NCBI GenBank assembly: GCA_015680905.1 | Contig: JADFTS010000020.1 | Coordinates: 124,001-188,000 of the forward strand | Length of the DNA: 64,000 nt | Origin: Coptis chinensis | Taxonomy: Eukaryota; Streptophyta; Magnoliopsida; Ranunculales; Ranunculaceae | Direction of reading: 5' to 3' | Shown: positions 42,201-55,130 of the stretch, in pieces | Position numbering within the stretch: position 1 is the stretch's first letter | Layout: the number at the start of each line of letters is the position of its first letter | The notes under the pieces: model-generated | The model's database searches: none | What the model was told of the DNA's origin: nothing | The model's input: only the letters and a program-made list of their open reading frames with translations | Program-made: the position numbers and the translations under genes

Positions 42201-45200
42201 GTCCGTGCAAAGTATGTGAGCTTAGCCTCCTAATTGATTTAAAATTTTCATTATATCATCATCGCCAAGTTACTTGTATTATTTAACCTCTAGTATTGTA
42301 ATTGTTAACGTTGTGTCAGTCATGGTGTTGATTGTGTTACATGTTAATTTTTTAGCACTAACGAAGTCTGTTCTTTTACTTCCTAGTTTTCCAGCGTTCA
42401 GTATTGTTCGTGTATTGTTGGTTGTAGTCAAGCGTTGGGTGAACTTCTGTGCTGGTGTAAGGGCTTTTTTCTAACTTTCACTCCTCATAGATCATCATTC
42501 ATACTGACTATTGGGCAAGTTTCCTGCTCAAAATGCAATGCAGGCTAAAAATTTGGTTGCAGAAATAGGGGCAAAGTTATGCTTTCTGAGCACTTGGAGA
42601 TGATGAGGGGGTTCTAGATATTCTTAAAGAAGATAATTCTACTATAGAGTGATCTTTGGTTAATGTCTGGTGGTCATAAAAAACTTGTTTTCGATTGGTC
42701 CTGTAGTGCAGTTTAAATGGAAAGACAATCAAATAGATATGCTCATGTACCTTGGCTAAATGAGCCCTAAGATATAATGATCGCAACTATACACCATTTC
42801 AAGTGGTAATTTCTGTACTTTCTTTTAAAAATCATTCCAATTGCTTACTGATTATTAACTGAATGTTTCTGCTATGCTTCAGGATTATTATAAGTAGGAA
42901 CTGTGAGTGGACGTGTGGTCATTATTCTTAAAAATCCTAAGTAGTAGGGGTGGCGGCGGCTTTCCAGCAAGTTTCTGGCTTTTATAGCTTTTGGTTTTAT
43001 ACTCGTAAACTTTTAATCTGTGATCCATTGAGGTTTGAAAAATTCACATTTACCGACTTTACGTACCATTCTCACTCTTTTCTTGGAGTTGAATGACTTG
43101 GTCATATAGGTCAAATTGTCATAAATCGATTGACAAATATCAATGCATTTTGTCCTTATTGCGTTATCATCCTATATGTTTATTAATCTATCGGCAAATA
43201 TTATTGAATGTTGTTCTATCTGGCAAATATTAAGCATAATACAGAGTCGGTTCCCCTATACAACAGGGCCAAGTAGGAAACGGGAGCAATGGATAGGGTA
43301 TGTTCTTATTATTATGGAAAAGTTCTAACTGATATATTTTTAAGATAGGGTTTCCGTTTTTTCACTGCTAAATGCTAATGCTAGTAAAGATTTTGCGATT
43401 TCTTTAGACTTTTGTTTTGCCTATACGGTCAACCTCTTTCCATTAAGCATACTGTAGAAAGTCGTTCAGTTCAGTTCCTCTCAGTTGTGTATTCTTTGGT
43501 AACATGCTTTGTTTTGGGCGTGAATTACTTTTGCTTCATGCATGGTCTCTTGGGCTTTTCATTGTTTGGATTGTTCAGCATATAAGTTTTCCTTTTTATC
43601 ATTTTGAGATTTATACTTGAGTAGTTTCAAGTAACATGGTTTCTACTTCATTTCTCATTCATCACTTATATTCAGGACCTTAATCTTTAATGTTCACTTC
43701 TTTGGCACCAATTGATCTAATCTATACAGACTACTGAAGTTGGTGCGTAAAAAGACTACGAGTTTCGTGCAGTTCTTGTGTGCATTACATATCATTTTTG
43801 TGATTTGTGTTCTCTTTGATCTCTATTCAGCAAAGTGACACACTATTAGAGATTTTCTGCCTGACTGTTGTTGCCATTAATTCTTTCAGGGATAGGCGTG
43901 GAGGCCATTCTCACAAGTGCGTCGTTCAGTTCTCTTAGAAAACTTGAATCTTACAGTCCGTTCTCTTTCCTATCATGTTATTGGAAGAAGAAAAGTCAAG
44001 ATCTCAGAACCAGAGCGTGATCATTTATCTACTGAGGTGATAATGGATATAGCTTTCATTGAGCCTTTTGGGATTTAGAAGTTAGAACTGACTTCCTACT
44101 CTCAAAAAATTATAGTTGCTTCTATCTCTCAGACGATGGTAAGTTTTGAAAATTATGGTTGTAACCTTTGCATTTTCAAAAAGATGAGATATGAGAGTAG
44201 CTCTGTACTCTGATAGTCTTTCCTATCACGAAATCAGGAAGAGAAGCTGAGGTCTCATGCGTGAAGTCTCTGATCAGTCATCTCCTGCAACGTAAATTTT
44301 TATTGAGTTTTTGGATGTCATAGATTTGAATTCCCCCTTTAAAGAAATTATTATCATCGCTCTTGATCATTCTCAGATACTGGTATAGTGGTATAACTTT
44401 CAAAACCATGAATTCAACCTACACAATTTAAGGTGCCAGCTGGGCCTTGTTGCACCAAAAGTGCGGTTGGTAAGTGGTTATATTTCTGTTCTTTTGTTCT
44501 TTCAAAAGAATTTACTTAATTTTCTTAATGATGATTATGCATTAGTTCAGATGATGAACTTGGTGAGAGATTTTTAACTAAGAAAATGGCCAATGTGAAT
44601 ACCCCGTTATATAAAATTTAAAATTGAAACTAAAACTGTATCACAAATTCCATTCGAAACCGATCTATCTCCTCTACTACAATTCAAGGTTTGAAACATT
44701 ATGAATATCCGGAATTCCATTCAAAAACGTTCCATCTCTTCTACAATTCAAATAGTGCAAGGAAGAATTCGTTCTCCATTTCTTCTTTTGCTTTATCTTG
44801 CTTGGTGGAAAGAAGATGAAGATGGTTAGATGAGAGACTCAGAGAGAGAGAGAGGAATAGTCAATCGCTCTCTCTCTGGGGCGATTCTGGGGGATCACCA
44901 ACCCTCATTATTCTAAAGATCTGTCATTTCTCCGAGTCGCCTTACATAAAGTCCAGTACAGAGAGAAAATACTTGATATATTAGTCTCCCCATAAACAAT
45001 CACCACTGCTATACATGCAAGGTTTGTTATAAACACGCTGTGCAACCACCATGGCAGATTACATATTCACATACAATAAAACATTATGAATTGACAACAC
45101 AACCCAAATCCTGGGTTTAGACCATTAAGAATCATATTTTGATTCTAATGACAAATTTACACAATGGCATACCTACAGGGTTGCTGAAAACCAGCTTTCA

Positions 45201-45970
45201 GCATTCCTGGTGAACTCTCTGCCAGTCACCAACCTCGGGGAGGACAAAAGGGTTTACAAACAATATGACAACGGAAGAGCAACCCCTGCTCTTCTTTCTT
45301 CTGGCTCTAGAAATTGGAGCAGCTCTACGTCGGACTCCATGGTATTTCCAGTGACCATGATTGAATGACCTGTGCGAACGTAAGCATCATTTACAAGCTC
45401 CACAGCAAATAATAATTAAGTGAGGAAAATAAAGACTCGGGCTCGCCCTTTTTAAACAGGAACATTTTCTCCCAATTGAAATACGGAAAATGTGCAGCTG
45501 TCTTCTTCAACTCAATCAATTCTCACTTACTTCAATTCTTAAATTGTATCCGAAAGAATTGACTGCAAGGATCATACAACTAAGTCTTACCATTCTATAT
45601 ATCTCCATAATCCATTTGGAAATACTTGCATTAGATCCTTGGAGAACACTACTTCACTCAGTACTGTTCTCTATACTTGCAATTTCTCAGGTGCATACGA
45701 TTGAATAAAATGGGTAATAAGTTGTTCTTTACAAGAGAATTCAGTTTTACCTCTAAAATGCACAGATGATAACCTGCAAGGCAAGATTTGAAGCCTGCTA
45801 ACTTAAGGTAGCAATGCTGCTGCTCTTAGTCCTGCTGGGATTCAAGGATAACTGTGAACAACACCAGAGCAAGACTTGAATACTATTTTTGTAAACAAAG
45901 CAATTTAATTAAGGGGAAAAGGAAAAAAATATTACCATACCTCAAGAAGTGATTCATGTCAACATGTCCA
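42201..45970. other. Long intergenic stretch, no gene recognised
   Basis: No ORF here looks conserved. Two diverged direct repeats occur at about 43965-44040 and 44217-44290, each with CTTTCCTATCA, then AGGAAGAGAAG- or GGAAGAAGAAAAG-like purine runs and then GATCA. A GA-rich run and a CT-rich run at 44837-44880 could pair. The part from about 45000 to 45970 probably includes spliced 3' UTR of the minus-strand RRM gene: a possible donor lies beyond its stop, near 45943. Confidence 0.4.
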
Positions 45971-47597
45971 TCAGTCTGCTGTTTGGTCTGAACCACTACC
46001 CTGCGTGAACGCAGGAGAATGAGCAGGAACCATAAATTGTGGCTGTGCTGGAAATGGTGCCGCTACGACTGATAGATCCAGGGAACTAGCCTAATCAGGA
46101 TTCTAAGATACTACTAAGCTTACCAAGGATATCACACCGATGTAATTATGTACACAGATGCAACTATGCTTTTCACAACAGGTTAATGTAGTAGTATATG
46201 ACAATCTTTTAGAAGTAACCAATCACACTTGATGCAATTACTGCTCCTCATGTAGAAATAAATAGTATGAACTTCAGAATTACCTGCCGGATATGGTGCT
46301 TGATTTGTAGGAATATGTGCTGCTGTTAATGCATTGACATTGGCCCCACTAAATTGCACTACGTGGTGCCCTGGCATTGCATAACCATGAACTGCAGTAT
46401 AGCCCTGGTTGCTGGGAAGAGGTTGACGCGATTGCCCATATGGATAGATAGCAGTGTTGACGCTACTTGGTACGCCATATATTTGAAGGTATTGCTGACC
46501 CAAATACGGATTGAAAACACCCTGCTGCTGAACCTAAGTTAAAAACCCGAGAAAGTCAGCAAGTCAGCTTTGTAGGAACCATAATCATTTACTTCCTTTT
46601 CAATTCTATCTCAAAAGTTCAGATCCCAACCTGTGGGTGGACATAATCAGGTCCATATGCTGTGTACCTGCACAACAATAACAGACATGAAATTCTCTGT
46701 GGAACATATACCTGAACATACATCAGCCAGTATGAGTGACAATTTAATTTTTTATCCTGATGTGCAACTTAATTGATGAATCGTGAATAGTGTGAGATCC
46801 TGGAGAAGACTACTCACCCATATTGAGGGTATGCAAACCCTTGTTGGTAGTTGTAAGTGACTGGCTGGTGGTAATTGGGGCTTCCAATGTAGGGCCTCGA
46901 GCTTTGGCCACTTGCAAAGTAAGGGGTCATTGCCCTCAAATGCCCTAGGGGAAATAGCCAGAAACATAAAATTATACTTGCCACACGGAATGCAAAAAAA
47001 GCTATTGTACATATACATTTTACACACCTATTATAAGGGAGGCAATTAAATGATAGAAAAAAAAAAAAAAAGAGTTAGTTCTGAAACACCTATCGTATAT
47101 ATTTCATTTTTGATCCTTCCATTTAGTAATCACGAAATAATAAGGAGGAAATGAGATTACCATAAGGCGGTGGAGGGCGAGGTCGTCCAAGTGAAGCCAA
47201 ATTGCAATTCGCTCGTCTCCCGTCAATAACAGGACTTGGGTCAAGACAGGCTCTCTTGGCAGCTTCGGGATCACGAAAAGTCACCTAAATAAAAAAAAAA
47301 AAAAATTTTTTTTTTTTTTTTTTTTTTAGCAAAATGAAGAATCATAATTGAATCATAATTGTTGAAAATAAAAAAGAAGAAAATACTGACAAAACCATAG
47401 CCCTTGGATCTTCCAGTGATCCTATCGGTAATGACGACAGCCTCGAGGATGTCTCCGAACTGGTCGAAATAACGACGCATGGTCTCGCTCTGGGTCTCCC
47501 AAGCCAATCCCCCAACAAAGACCTTGGTATAGGTTGTGTCTCCAAAAGGGGAATTGAAGAAATGAAAGCCAGAACTGGAGCTCGATTGATAAGCCAT
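45971..47597 (-). CDS. RRM RNA-binding protein (RBM24/38- and ARP1-like)
   Basis: The gene encodes a single-RRM protein of the plant family that includes ABA-regulated RNA-binding protein ARP1. Six exons join in phase: 47597-47391, 47284-47161, 46944-46818, 46667-46631, 46533-46284 and 46068-45971, for 280 residues. The RRM spans about residues 18-95, with RNP2 KVFVGGL and RNP1 split by intron 1 (SKGYGF|VTF). The C-terminal half is rich in Tyr, Pro and Gln ([33 protein letters not shown]), as usual in the family, and is likely disordered. The first in-frame ATG ([10 protein letters not shown]) is used; an upstream in-frame TTG is not a start. Targets are unknown. Confidence 0.92.
47296..47330. 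repeat. A-run followed by T-run in intron 1 of the RRM gene
   Basis: About 15 A are followed directly by about 20 T, a perfect but low-complexity palindrome capable of a hairpin and prone to sequencing error. Confidence 0.8.
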
Positions 47598-47671
47598 AGA
47601 ATCAAATTCCAATTTTGGGTCTCATCAAGAACTAGAGATAAACACAATTCTTGACCCTTGGAAAGCTAATC

Positions 47672-47674
<3 letters not shown>

Positions 47675-47705
<31 letters not shown>

Positions 47706-47706
47706 C
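47675..47706. repeat. (GA)n microsatellite in the 5' flank of the RRM gene
   Basis: A run of GAGAGA about 30 bases long lies roughly 80-110 bp upstream of the start codon. In the transcript sense it is (TC)n, common in plant 5' UTRs. Confidence 0.85.
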
Positions 47707-50450
47707 TGTATTATTATTATGCCCACAAAGGAAGGAGGAGGAGGCGACTTGAATTATTACTATTTTGGAAGAGGGAGGAACAAGTACGAGCTAATTTTTG
47801 CCCCCAACAACAAATTAAGAATTAAAATCCGTACTCTTACAGCGTGTAATCAAGATGCGTGGCCCCCCCCGTAACTTTTTTTACCACTTTCTTCTATAGT
47901 AAAAATACGCCTATGTATGTTTTGTTTCATTAATCAAAACGTGAAAACCCATATTATCTAGTAGAATATATAATAATTATACATACTATTGATTGATCCA
48001 TGCAGTAATGTCCTGGGCCCTCAAAACCCTAACCACTAATAAAAACCACACTGTTACATCAAATTTGCACTGAAATATTATCCTGTGAATCTATGATGTT
48101 AGATCGACAAGTAGACGGTAGACCCCCATGTTGTGCGAAATAAACTCAGCTGTTGAATATCCTACAAATAATAATTGCATTCATATATTTGCCAGCTCTG
48201 CTGCTGCTCTGGTGCAGTCCTAGTTGTTTCATCGTAAGCATATCAATCATTTATACATGAATAAACGTTTTGGTAGGGACTCGTTCTCAACTGGCACCAG
48301 GACAGGAAATTATTCCTGACCCAACTTGCTCCCAATTACGGCCCTTTTTGCATTTACTCTTTCTTTTACATACAAAAGGAAATAAAAATCTAGGAAGTTT
48401 ATTTAACTATAAATAGTTAGAACGATTTAGTAAAATTTACAAGACTCCGGTTAACAGTAATAACTACCTAGGACCATTTGTTTTTGTCTCTGGTATGACC
48501 TCAAGTTGTTATAAACTCTTATAAAATGTGATCTTGGATATTTTTTTGGTTTGTTTTTTTGTCTCTTATAAGAGATATTCTACTATAAATATAGAGGCTC
48601 AAATCCTCTTATAAGTATCAAAATTGGATCTATTTCAATTCTATAAATTTTATAACTTGGAAAATGACTCAGACACCCCCATTCATATACCTATCCCCAT
48701 TTTCCTATTATTCTATTTTCACTGTCTTCTTCTTTAAATAACTCCATTGCCATAATCACCACTACCATACTATTAAAACTACTATCACCACCGTGCTATT
48801 AAGACTACTATCGTCGCCGCCACTACCACCATGCTATTAAGACTAATATCATCACCTCATCACCTCCACTACCACTATCACCACCACCATCGTAAAATTA
48901 AAATCACCGTCGCTGCCACTACCGCCACCTTGTTATTAAGGTAATTTCCTAAAATCGATATTCTAATTATCAAAATTGATTTGAAACCAAAAATCAAATT
49001 ATACGTTTGTTTCAAATTAATCTATTCAAGTTAAATATGATGTAAATGTAGGGTTATATTTGTCAAATAACCATCTATAGGATGTTGTGTATTTGTTTTT
49101 TCTATTTTTACAAGTGCTTATAAAAATAACTTAAAATGAAAAGCAAACCACTTTATAAGACCATCTCATGTCTTATAAGACCCTCTTATAACTTAACCCA
49201 AAAAAACAAATAACCCCTTAATGGTCTTTGTTTTACCCAACAACTTGACTGCATATCTATAGATAAGGCATGTGCCTATATAGATCTAGTTTGGGCTTGG
49301 TGGGTTTAGCAAGTTTGAAGCCATGCATCTTAGCCCACTTCAATTAAACCCAATATAATGAGGCCACATGGGCTTGGGCCTGGGCTTGGGCCTGGACACA
49401 CCAAATCTAAATAAAGAACAAATAGGGCCTTCGCTAGAGTCCGAGACACTCCTTCAATTTTTTCAGTTAGGTCCATTACAAAAAAGAAAAAAACTAGGGA
49501 TTTGAAGTTAGTGATGCAAATATTTGGTGTTTTTCGTGTTTTAATTGATGTTTATTTATTCTATATTTAATAGGGGTGGTTAAATGAACTCCACTTAAAA
49601 TGACTCAAAAATAACTCCACCACTAAATACAGTGAATTAGAAGCTAATTTTTTGTGGAGATATTCTCCACATAATAGATATCATCCTCATAAAAAATCAA
49701 TTAATTTAAAGATGTACAACCTCATAAAAAATCGTTTATAATGTTATGAAATTATCTAACGTCCCATATTATTTTAATTTCAGTACAATTTTTGTCAATG
49801 TTAAACGCATTCAATTGAGCTACTTTTTTGTGGGGGTGTTCTCTATTATGATGTATATCTCAACAAAAAATTAGCTCTCAATTCATCTTGTAAATCTACT
49901 AAAAGGAGTGGAGTAACTTTGGAGTCACTTTGTAAGATGAAGTTCATACTTCATATAACCATACCTATATTTAATTATTTAATTATTTGTTAACTAAAGA
50001 TTTGTTTGATGCTAGATTTTGCTTATATACCCTTCAATAATACACGAGAGATAATGTTGATTTCCAAGTATGGTATCAATATTTTCTTGTTGAGATCGAT
50101 AATGTTGAACTAGTTTATCCTTGTTTTGTAACTAGTATATGCACGTGCCGTACGACACTGATAAGCTCAACACGTTTTCGGCTCGACGCTACATATTACG
50201 TACAATCTCTTCGAACTTTGAAGGTACGACACTAATAGACTTGCCGTGCCATGACACTAATAGACTTGTCGCGCGGCGCTAACTCTCTAAAAGCCAGAAA
50301 TTGAAAAATAACCAACCCCACCCCACAAATTCGTAAACTCGATTCACTCATTTAGTCCTTCGCAATGTGATTGAAGTGAATCCTAATGCATTATATTTTA
50401 CCTTGCCGATAAGGTTGATAGAGAGAGAAAGCTTAAGGTTCATGGTTCTT
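47707..50450. other. Intergenic region
   Basis: No gene was recognised. It includes a trinucleotide-rich patch at 48765-48940 and a GGGCTT/GGGCCT patch near 49368-49394. The rest is AT-rich single-copy-looking DNA. Confidence 0.5.
48765..48940. repeat. Imperfect CACCACTACC-rich tandem repeat
   Basis: Three to four imperfect copies of a unit with CTATTAAGACTA, then TATCACC/TATCGTCGCC and CCACTACCACCATG. Copies differ in trinucleotide number. No stable frame is conserved between them. Confidence 0.65.
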
Positions 50451-50454
50451 TTAA

Positions 50455-50640
50455 GAGCATTCCCAATGCAAGTCACTCATATTCACCTTTACGTAGGCTC
50501 AATTTCTCCCTTTTTCCACCGTTTTGGTGAAAAGCAAGGTGAGACTACCCAATGCAAAGGTGACTATTATTTTCGGATGGGATGTTTGATTCCGTTTGAA
50601 TGTAAAAATCGAAAAAACACACATGACAGAATGAGTTGTG
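50455..50640. mobile_element. Truncated copy of the palindrome-family MITE
   Basis: It begins GAGCATTCCCAATGCAAGTC after TAA (50452-50454) and follows the 29215 element closely through GGCTCAATTTCTCC, TTTTGGTGAAAA and GGATGTTTGATTCCG. It ends near 50640 without the right terminal repeat. Confidence 0.65.
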
Positions 50641-51274
50641 TCAATACTAGCCTGTTTCCGATGTTTGGTTCTCTTGAGTCGTGTCAATACTAACCACGTC
50701 ATGTTCACTTTTTGTCATCAGGACTGTGTTTTTTTTGTCATTTTTTAGTCTTTGCCCTAACCGTAGGAATGTAGAGTCTTCTTGGAATCAAGAAGTACAT
50801 TTCACTATGGCTGTGTTTGGTTCAAGGAAAAGTGAGGAAAAAAAAGTGTTTTCATGGAAATTGAAAACTTTCAACTATTTGGTTCAACCTGGAAAATGAA
50901 AAATTGGAAAACGGATTTTTTAAATGGGTTGAAAAGGAGGAAAACAACCTCCACTTTCAAAAAAAGAAGTTTTTTTCTAACTTTGGCCACCCAACGCTAG
51001 GAGAGAGAGGGAGAGATGTGAAAATAGCTAGTTTTGATTGAATGCTCCATAGGTTTCATAAGCCTTGATCTGGTACTCCCGAGCTAAACTCAACTAAAAA
51101 TAAATTTTCTCATTTATAACCAGACAAACATAATCCAGTTTCTTGAAAAACCAATTCAAGAAAACACAAATCAAAGAATCTAATTTCAATTTGGAATTGA
51201 TTTTCAGCGAACCAAACACAGCCTATGTCTTTTTAATTTTTTGTGTATTATGTTTTATATTATAACCGAAACAG

Positions 51275-51347
51275 GCCGTCTTAGCTCAGCTGGTAGAGCG
51301 CATGGCTTTTAACCATGTGGTCGTGGGTTCGATTCCCACAGACGGCG
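51275..51347 (+). tRNA. trnK-UUU: tRNA-Lys (anticodon UUU)
   Basis: A complete cloverleaf is visible. The acceptor stem is GCCGTCT pairing with AGACGGC, with G as discriminator. The D arm contains AGCTCAGCTGGTAGAGC. The anticodon stem CATGG/CCATG encloses loop CTTTTAA with anticodon TTT. The T arm is GTGGG TTCGATT CCCAC. No intron is present and CCA is not encoded. A T-rich stretch after the gene (TTTT at 51348 onward) would serve as Pol III terminator. The sequence is of the nuclear type. Confidence 0.97.
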
Positions 51348-51439
51348 TTTTATTATTCTCTTTTTTGGAATTTTGATCTATCGAAAAAGAAAAGGAGACT
51401 CTAGTCTCTTGGACATTTTTTTCACTTTAATGGACGCGG

Positions 51440-52165
51440 TTTTATTAAATTACACTTCCAACCTGCTGTTGCCAAACAACCGACAGCAATTTATTCCAGT
51501 TGCTTTGCAACATATTTGCATGTTAAGCAAGGTGTGTCTGTGTCAAGTGCTGGAAAAAGTTCTGGTCAAAGCAACAGTTGCCTCCGAGACCTGGCACCGT
51601 TTTCAATGTCCATGTCAATCAGCATGGCTATCTCACCTTCGACACAGCCGCAACATAGCACTCAGCTTTCAAGTAATCATACTTCTGGTGTAGGTTTCAA
51701 GGAATGCCTCCCTCATATACTGTTAGATTTCTTGTTAATGTGTACGTGCTGGATGGAACTTACTCAAGGCTGCTGGATGGTTTCTAATCTATAATTTATT
51801 GTAGTTTGCACCATCTTATCTTATGGTAAAGTTTCAAATAACATCAATGTTTCAACTCAGTATCAACCATATGCCAAATGTGTGCACATGCTATTACCTT
51901 CAGCTGGACAGCCTTGGTTCTCATCTGGAAGCCAGAGTGCCCCCATCCGTTGTCTCCATATGCAACAGACTGGCCAGCAACCATCAGTTGTGGTATCCGC
52001 AGTTCCTGCAAGAGTCTAGCCATATACGTTTCATTGCGTTACTACAACCAAGCTAGTGTTATGTTTCTGATTAGTGATAGCTCTCTTCTCGCTTTTTTCT
52101 GTTTGTTGCAATTTTTAGTCTACTGTACAGATGGACAAAAGCATACTTCTTGGGCAAAAGGTAAA
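51440..52165 (+). pseudogene. PRP40-like pre-mRNA-processing factor fragment
   Basis: Short conceptual pieces in shifting frames resemble the Pro/Gln/Ser-rich N-terminal part of plant PRP40: QFIPVALQH near 51490, ISPSTQPQHSTQLSSNHTS near 51635, and NINVSTQYQPYAK with SAGQPWFSSGSQSAP near 51840-51950. QQTGQQPS follows, then a WW-like TDGQKHTSW near 52128. Frameshifts and stops break the frame, and intron-like DNA remains between pieces, so it is a degraded genomic copy rather than a clean retrocopy. The match is from memory of the family. Confidence 0.5.
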
Positions 52166-52569
52166 TAGTTGTAATTAAACCGAACTGACTTATTGGATTT
52201 GAGATTTTTTATATTGATTAGTTTTCACTTCTAGTCTGCCCACGTCTTTTCTGTTTGATGTCTTCAGATAATTAATATTTCAATAAGACGACTAGGCAAT
52301 CTAGTTTGGGAGAGCCTTTAGATCAACTCAAACTCGAACTTTTAAGATTCAGAACTTTAATTACAGGGGAAAAATATTACATATAAATATATGGAATTAC
52401 AACTTCATTACATTCAATTCGTACAAACCGAAACATATATAATCATCCCAATATTCAACTCATGGTGAAGTATAGTTCATAACTCGATAGTGTGGAATAT
52501 CTGATAGGATTCAAGTCGGCACTATGATGTGCATGTTTATAGTAGTCCTAGCAGATGAACTCCTACACC
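52166..52569. other. 3' flank of the first reductase gene
   Basis: AT-rich DNA between the PRP40-like fragment and the stop codon of the minus-strand reductase gene. No gene was recognised; part of it should be 3' UTR. Confidence 0.4.
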
Positions 52570-55130
52570 TTACTTTAAGATCCCTTTTTCTTGATAGTTT
52601 TTAACAGAGTCCACAACGGTTTCTTCCAATGGCCTGTATTTCCATCCTAACTTCTGCAGTTTTCCTGAAGTGAGATCCCAATCTTCATCAATCCCGAAAA
52701 TGCTGTGTGAAAGAGATGAACATGTACATATGACTTCTGAGCCAACACTATTGAAAGCATATATTTTTTTTTAAAAAAAGTAAAAGAAAAAAGAAGTTGA
52801 TCGATCCCTATAAATTCGTAACAATGTCTCTACTTCCTGGTATATCGACTTGGTATGGAAATAAACATACCGCTTTGGGTAATTGTAGTTCGGATAAATG
52901 CTCTTCAACTTGTCAACCAAGTCTTGCATGGTGATTGTGCACGACGAACATATGTATCTCCCTTCTGCTTCGGGCTTCTCGTAAACTAGCAAAAGTGCTT
53001 CAGCCATATCGCGCACATCAACAAACATTCGGATTTTGTTTTCCAGTGATTCAAACCCACCTGACCAGTCATGTTAACAAGACAATGACAACCCTGCTTA
53101 TAATAACCTTCAGAAAAAACCTATAAGATGGATATCTTGCCAGCGGCCGGTATTAAAGAGGTACCTGTCATGATCAAGTGAATATACAGCCCAGAAGGAT
53201 TCATTTTAGGCTGCAACATTGGTCCAATTATAATGGATGGACAAACAGTTACTACATCAAGCCCAAATTTCTTTCCATACTCCAACGCATGACTTTCAGC
53301 TAATGTTTTGGAAAGGCAATACCAGTTGAGACCCCACTACAAAAGGTAAAAAAACACACGCATAGATGTAGGAAGGGATAGGATCAGTACAGTACAACTT
53401 TTTATGCAGCAGTTTATAGTTTTATACAATATGATCTCACTCTATAAATTCATTTAAGAAATGATTTTTTTGTAGATTCCATCTTTCCACCATGGAGAAC
53501 ATCCCTGCAAAAGATGAGTTTATTTGGAAACTTATAACGATTCCAAAAGATGTTGCAAATTTTTTACTTCTGACCAGTGTAAAATTAACTCACAATTTTT
53601 AAAACAACTTCTGTAAAAGGTAGACATTTCGAAATAATCTTAAATTTTGTGGATATGATATTATGATATATAAAGTGGTAAGATCATACCGACAAAGTAT
53701 CAAACTACTATAGTTCAACTTGTTATTGTTGTTAAGAGGTGTTATATAGATTGCTGTGTAAAAAGTGTTGTATATGGACCCCTCCCCAGGGAGATACCAG
53801 TTAAGCTCTATTTGTTTTAGTTCTTTCATGTGCGCACGCATGATGCCGATATACTTACATAGAACATATTCATGAACTGTGTGATATAACAGGACATGAG
53901 GTCTAGGTGATTTCATTTCAAAACAGAAGCCTGGAAATGTTCCGATGTATAGATGAGTAATTGAGATAATGTATACTGGAATCTGCAAGGTATAGTTTGG
54001 GCTGGCGCATTTGCTATAATTCCAGTTTCTTTCTTACTTATATGGACTTGCATCCAAAATCAAACTTTGTGAAGTATATACTTCTTCAATTTCTGAATCC
54101 AACCTGTACAATTCAAAGGGACTATCTGTTACTGCACACTAGTTGGGCGGTTAAACTCATATAGGTCTACCCAGTTGCGGTTTTAAACTCATATAGGTCT
54201 ATCCCTAAATGTTGTTTGGCTAAATTTTTACCTGATTAGTATCCTCCCAAAGTTCTTTATCGGACCAACAAGATTCGTCCATGAGCTGATCCTTCGGCCA
54301 GTTCGAGTTGAACATAACCGCAGCTATGGAGGATACTACCACAACTCTTTTCACCTTTGCAATGGAAGATGCCTTCAGTATGTATGATGTACCAGTTACA
54401 GCTGGCTCAACGATTTCTTTCTGTAAATCATCATATCCAAATTTATCATGAAATATCCCCTTTATGGTAAAATGGTAATGCACATAATCGCAGGAACAAG
54501 AAATCTTGCCTCTGGGTTGGGTACGTTGCTTATTGCAACTGGACTGGCAACATGGAAGACTCCACAACATCCTTGAACGGCAGCAGAAAGGCCATCATAA
54601 TCCAGCAATTCAGTCTTGAAGAGTCGCAAGTTTTCCAAGGCGTTTTCCAACGTTAGCAGGTGAGCATTCTTTTCATCATCTGCACGCAATATGGTTGGAA
54701 AGATTTCAAAATAGTTACTTTGCATATACGCTCTTTAAAACCAAAGATAATACAACTACCACCTTCCCTTTCTTTGGAATAAGTAGCACAACGTTTTGAC
54801 CATTAGTATAGCTCCCAGTCATAGAAAACTTTTCAACATCTTTTTGAATTTTAGACTGAATCTCAATAATCAGAACATAGACAATTCAATCTCCAGCACT
54901 AACGTATTTCGTTCAGATGCAACAATATCATTTACAATTTTACCTTCAAAATAGAAAGTGACTTTTTAATCTTTGAGGAAGAGAAATTGCATGTATAGGG
55001 AAAGAGAGTATGTACTTGGGTCTCTGACGGTGGCGTGAACCATGTAACCTTTAGATAGGAGCAACCTGATGAGCCACGATGCTTGATACCCTCCACCTCC
55101 TGTCACGCATACTCTTTCCTTCTCCATCAT
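52570..55130 (-). CDS. Cinnamoyl-CoA reductase-like protein, copy A
   Basis: This is an extended short-chain dehydrogenase of the CCR/DFR group: NADPH-dependent reduction of a CoA ester or ketone, in the cytosol. Exons 55130-55016, 54679-54510, 54420-54232, 53336-53165, 53060-52871 and 52702-52570 join in phase for 322 residues. The N-terminal nucleotide-binding loop is [13 protein letters not shown], Ser is in [11 protein letters not shown], and the active-site YxxxK lies in NWYCLSKT. True CCRs have NWYCYGK, so this belongs with the CCR-like (CRL) side and its substrate is unknown. Intron 2 begins GC (CCAGAG|GCAAGATT). The start has two Met codons in a row (55130, 55127). It is the leftmost and last-transcribed-direction copy of a four-gene array. 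Confidence 0.92.
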
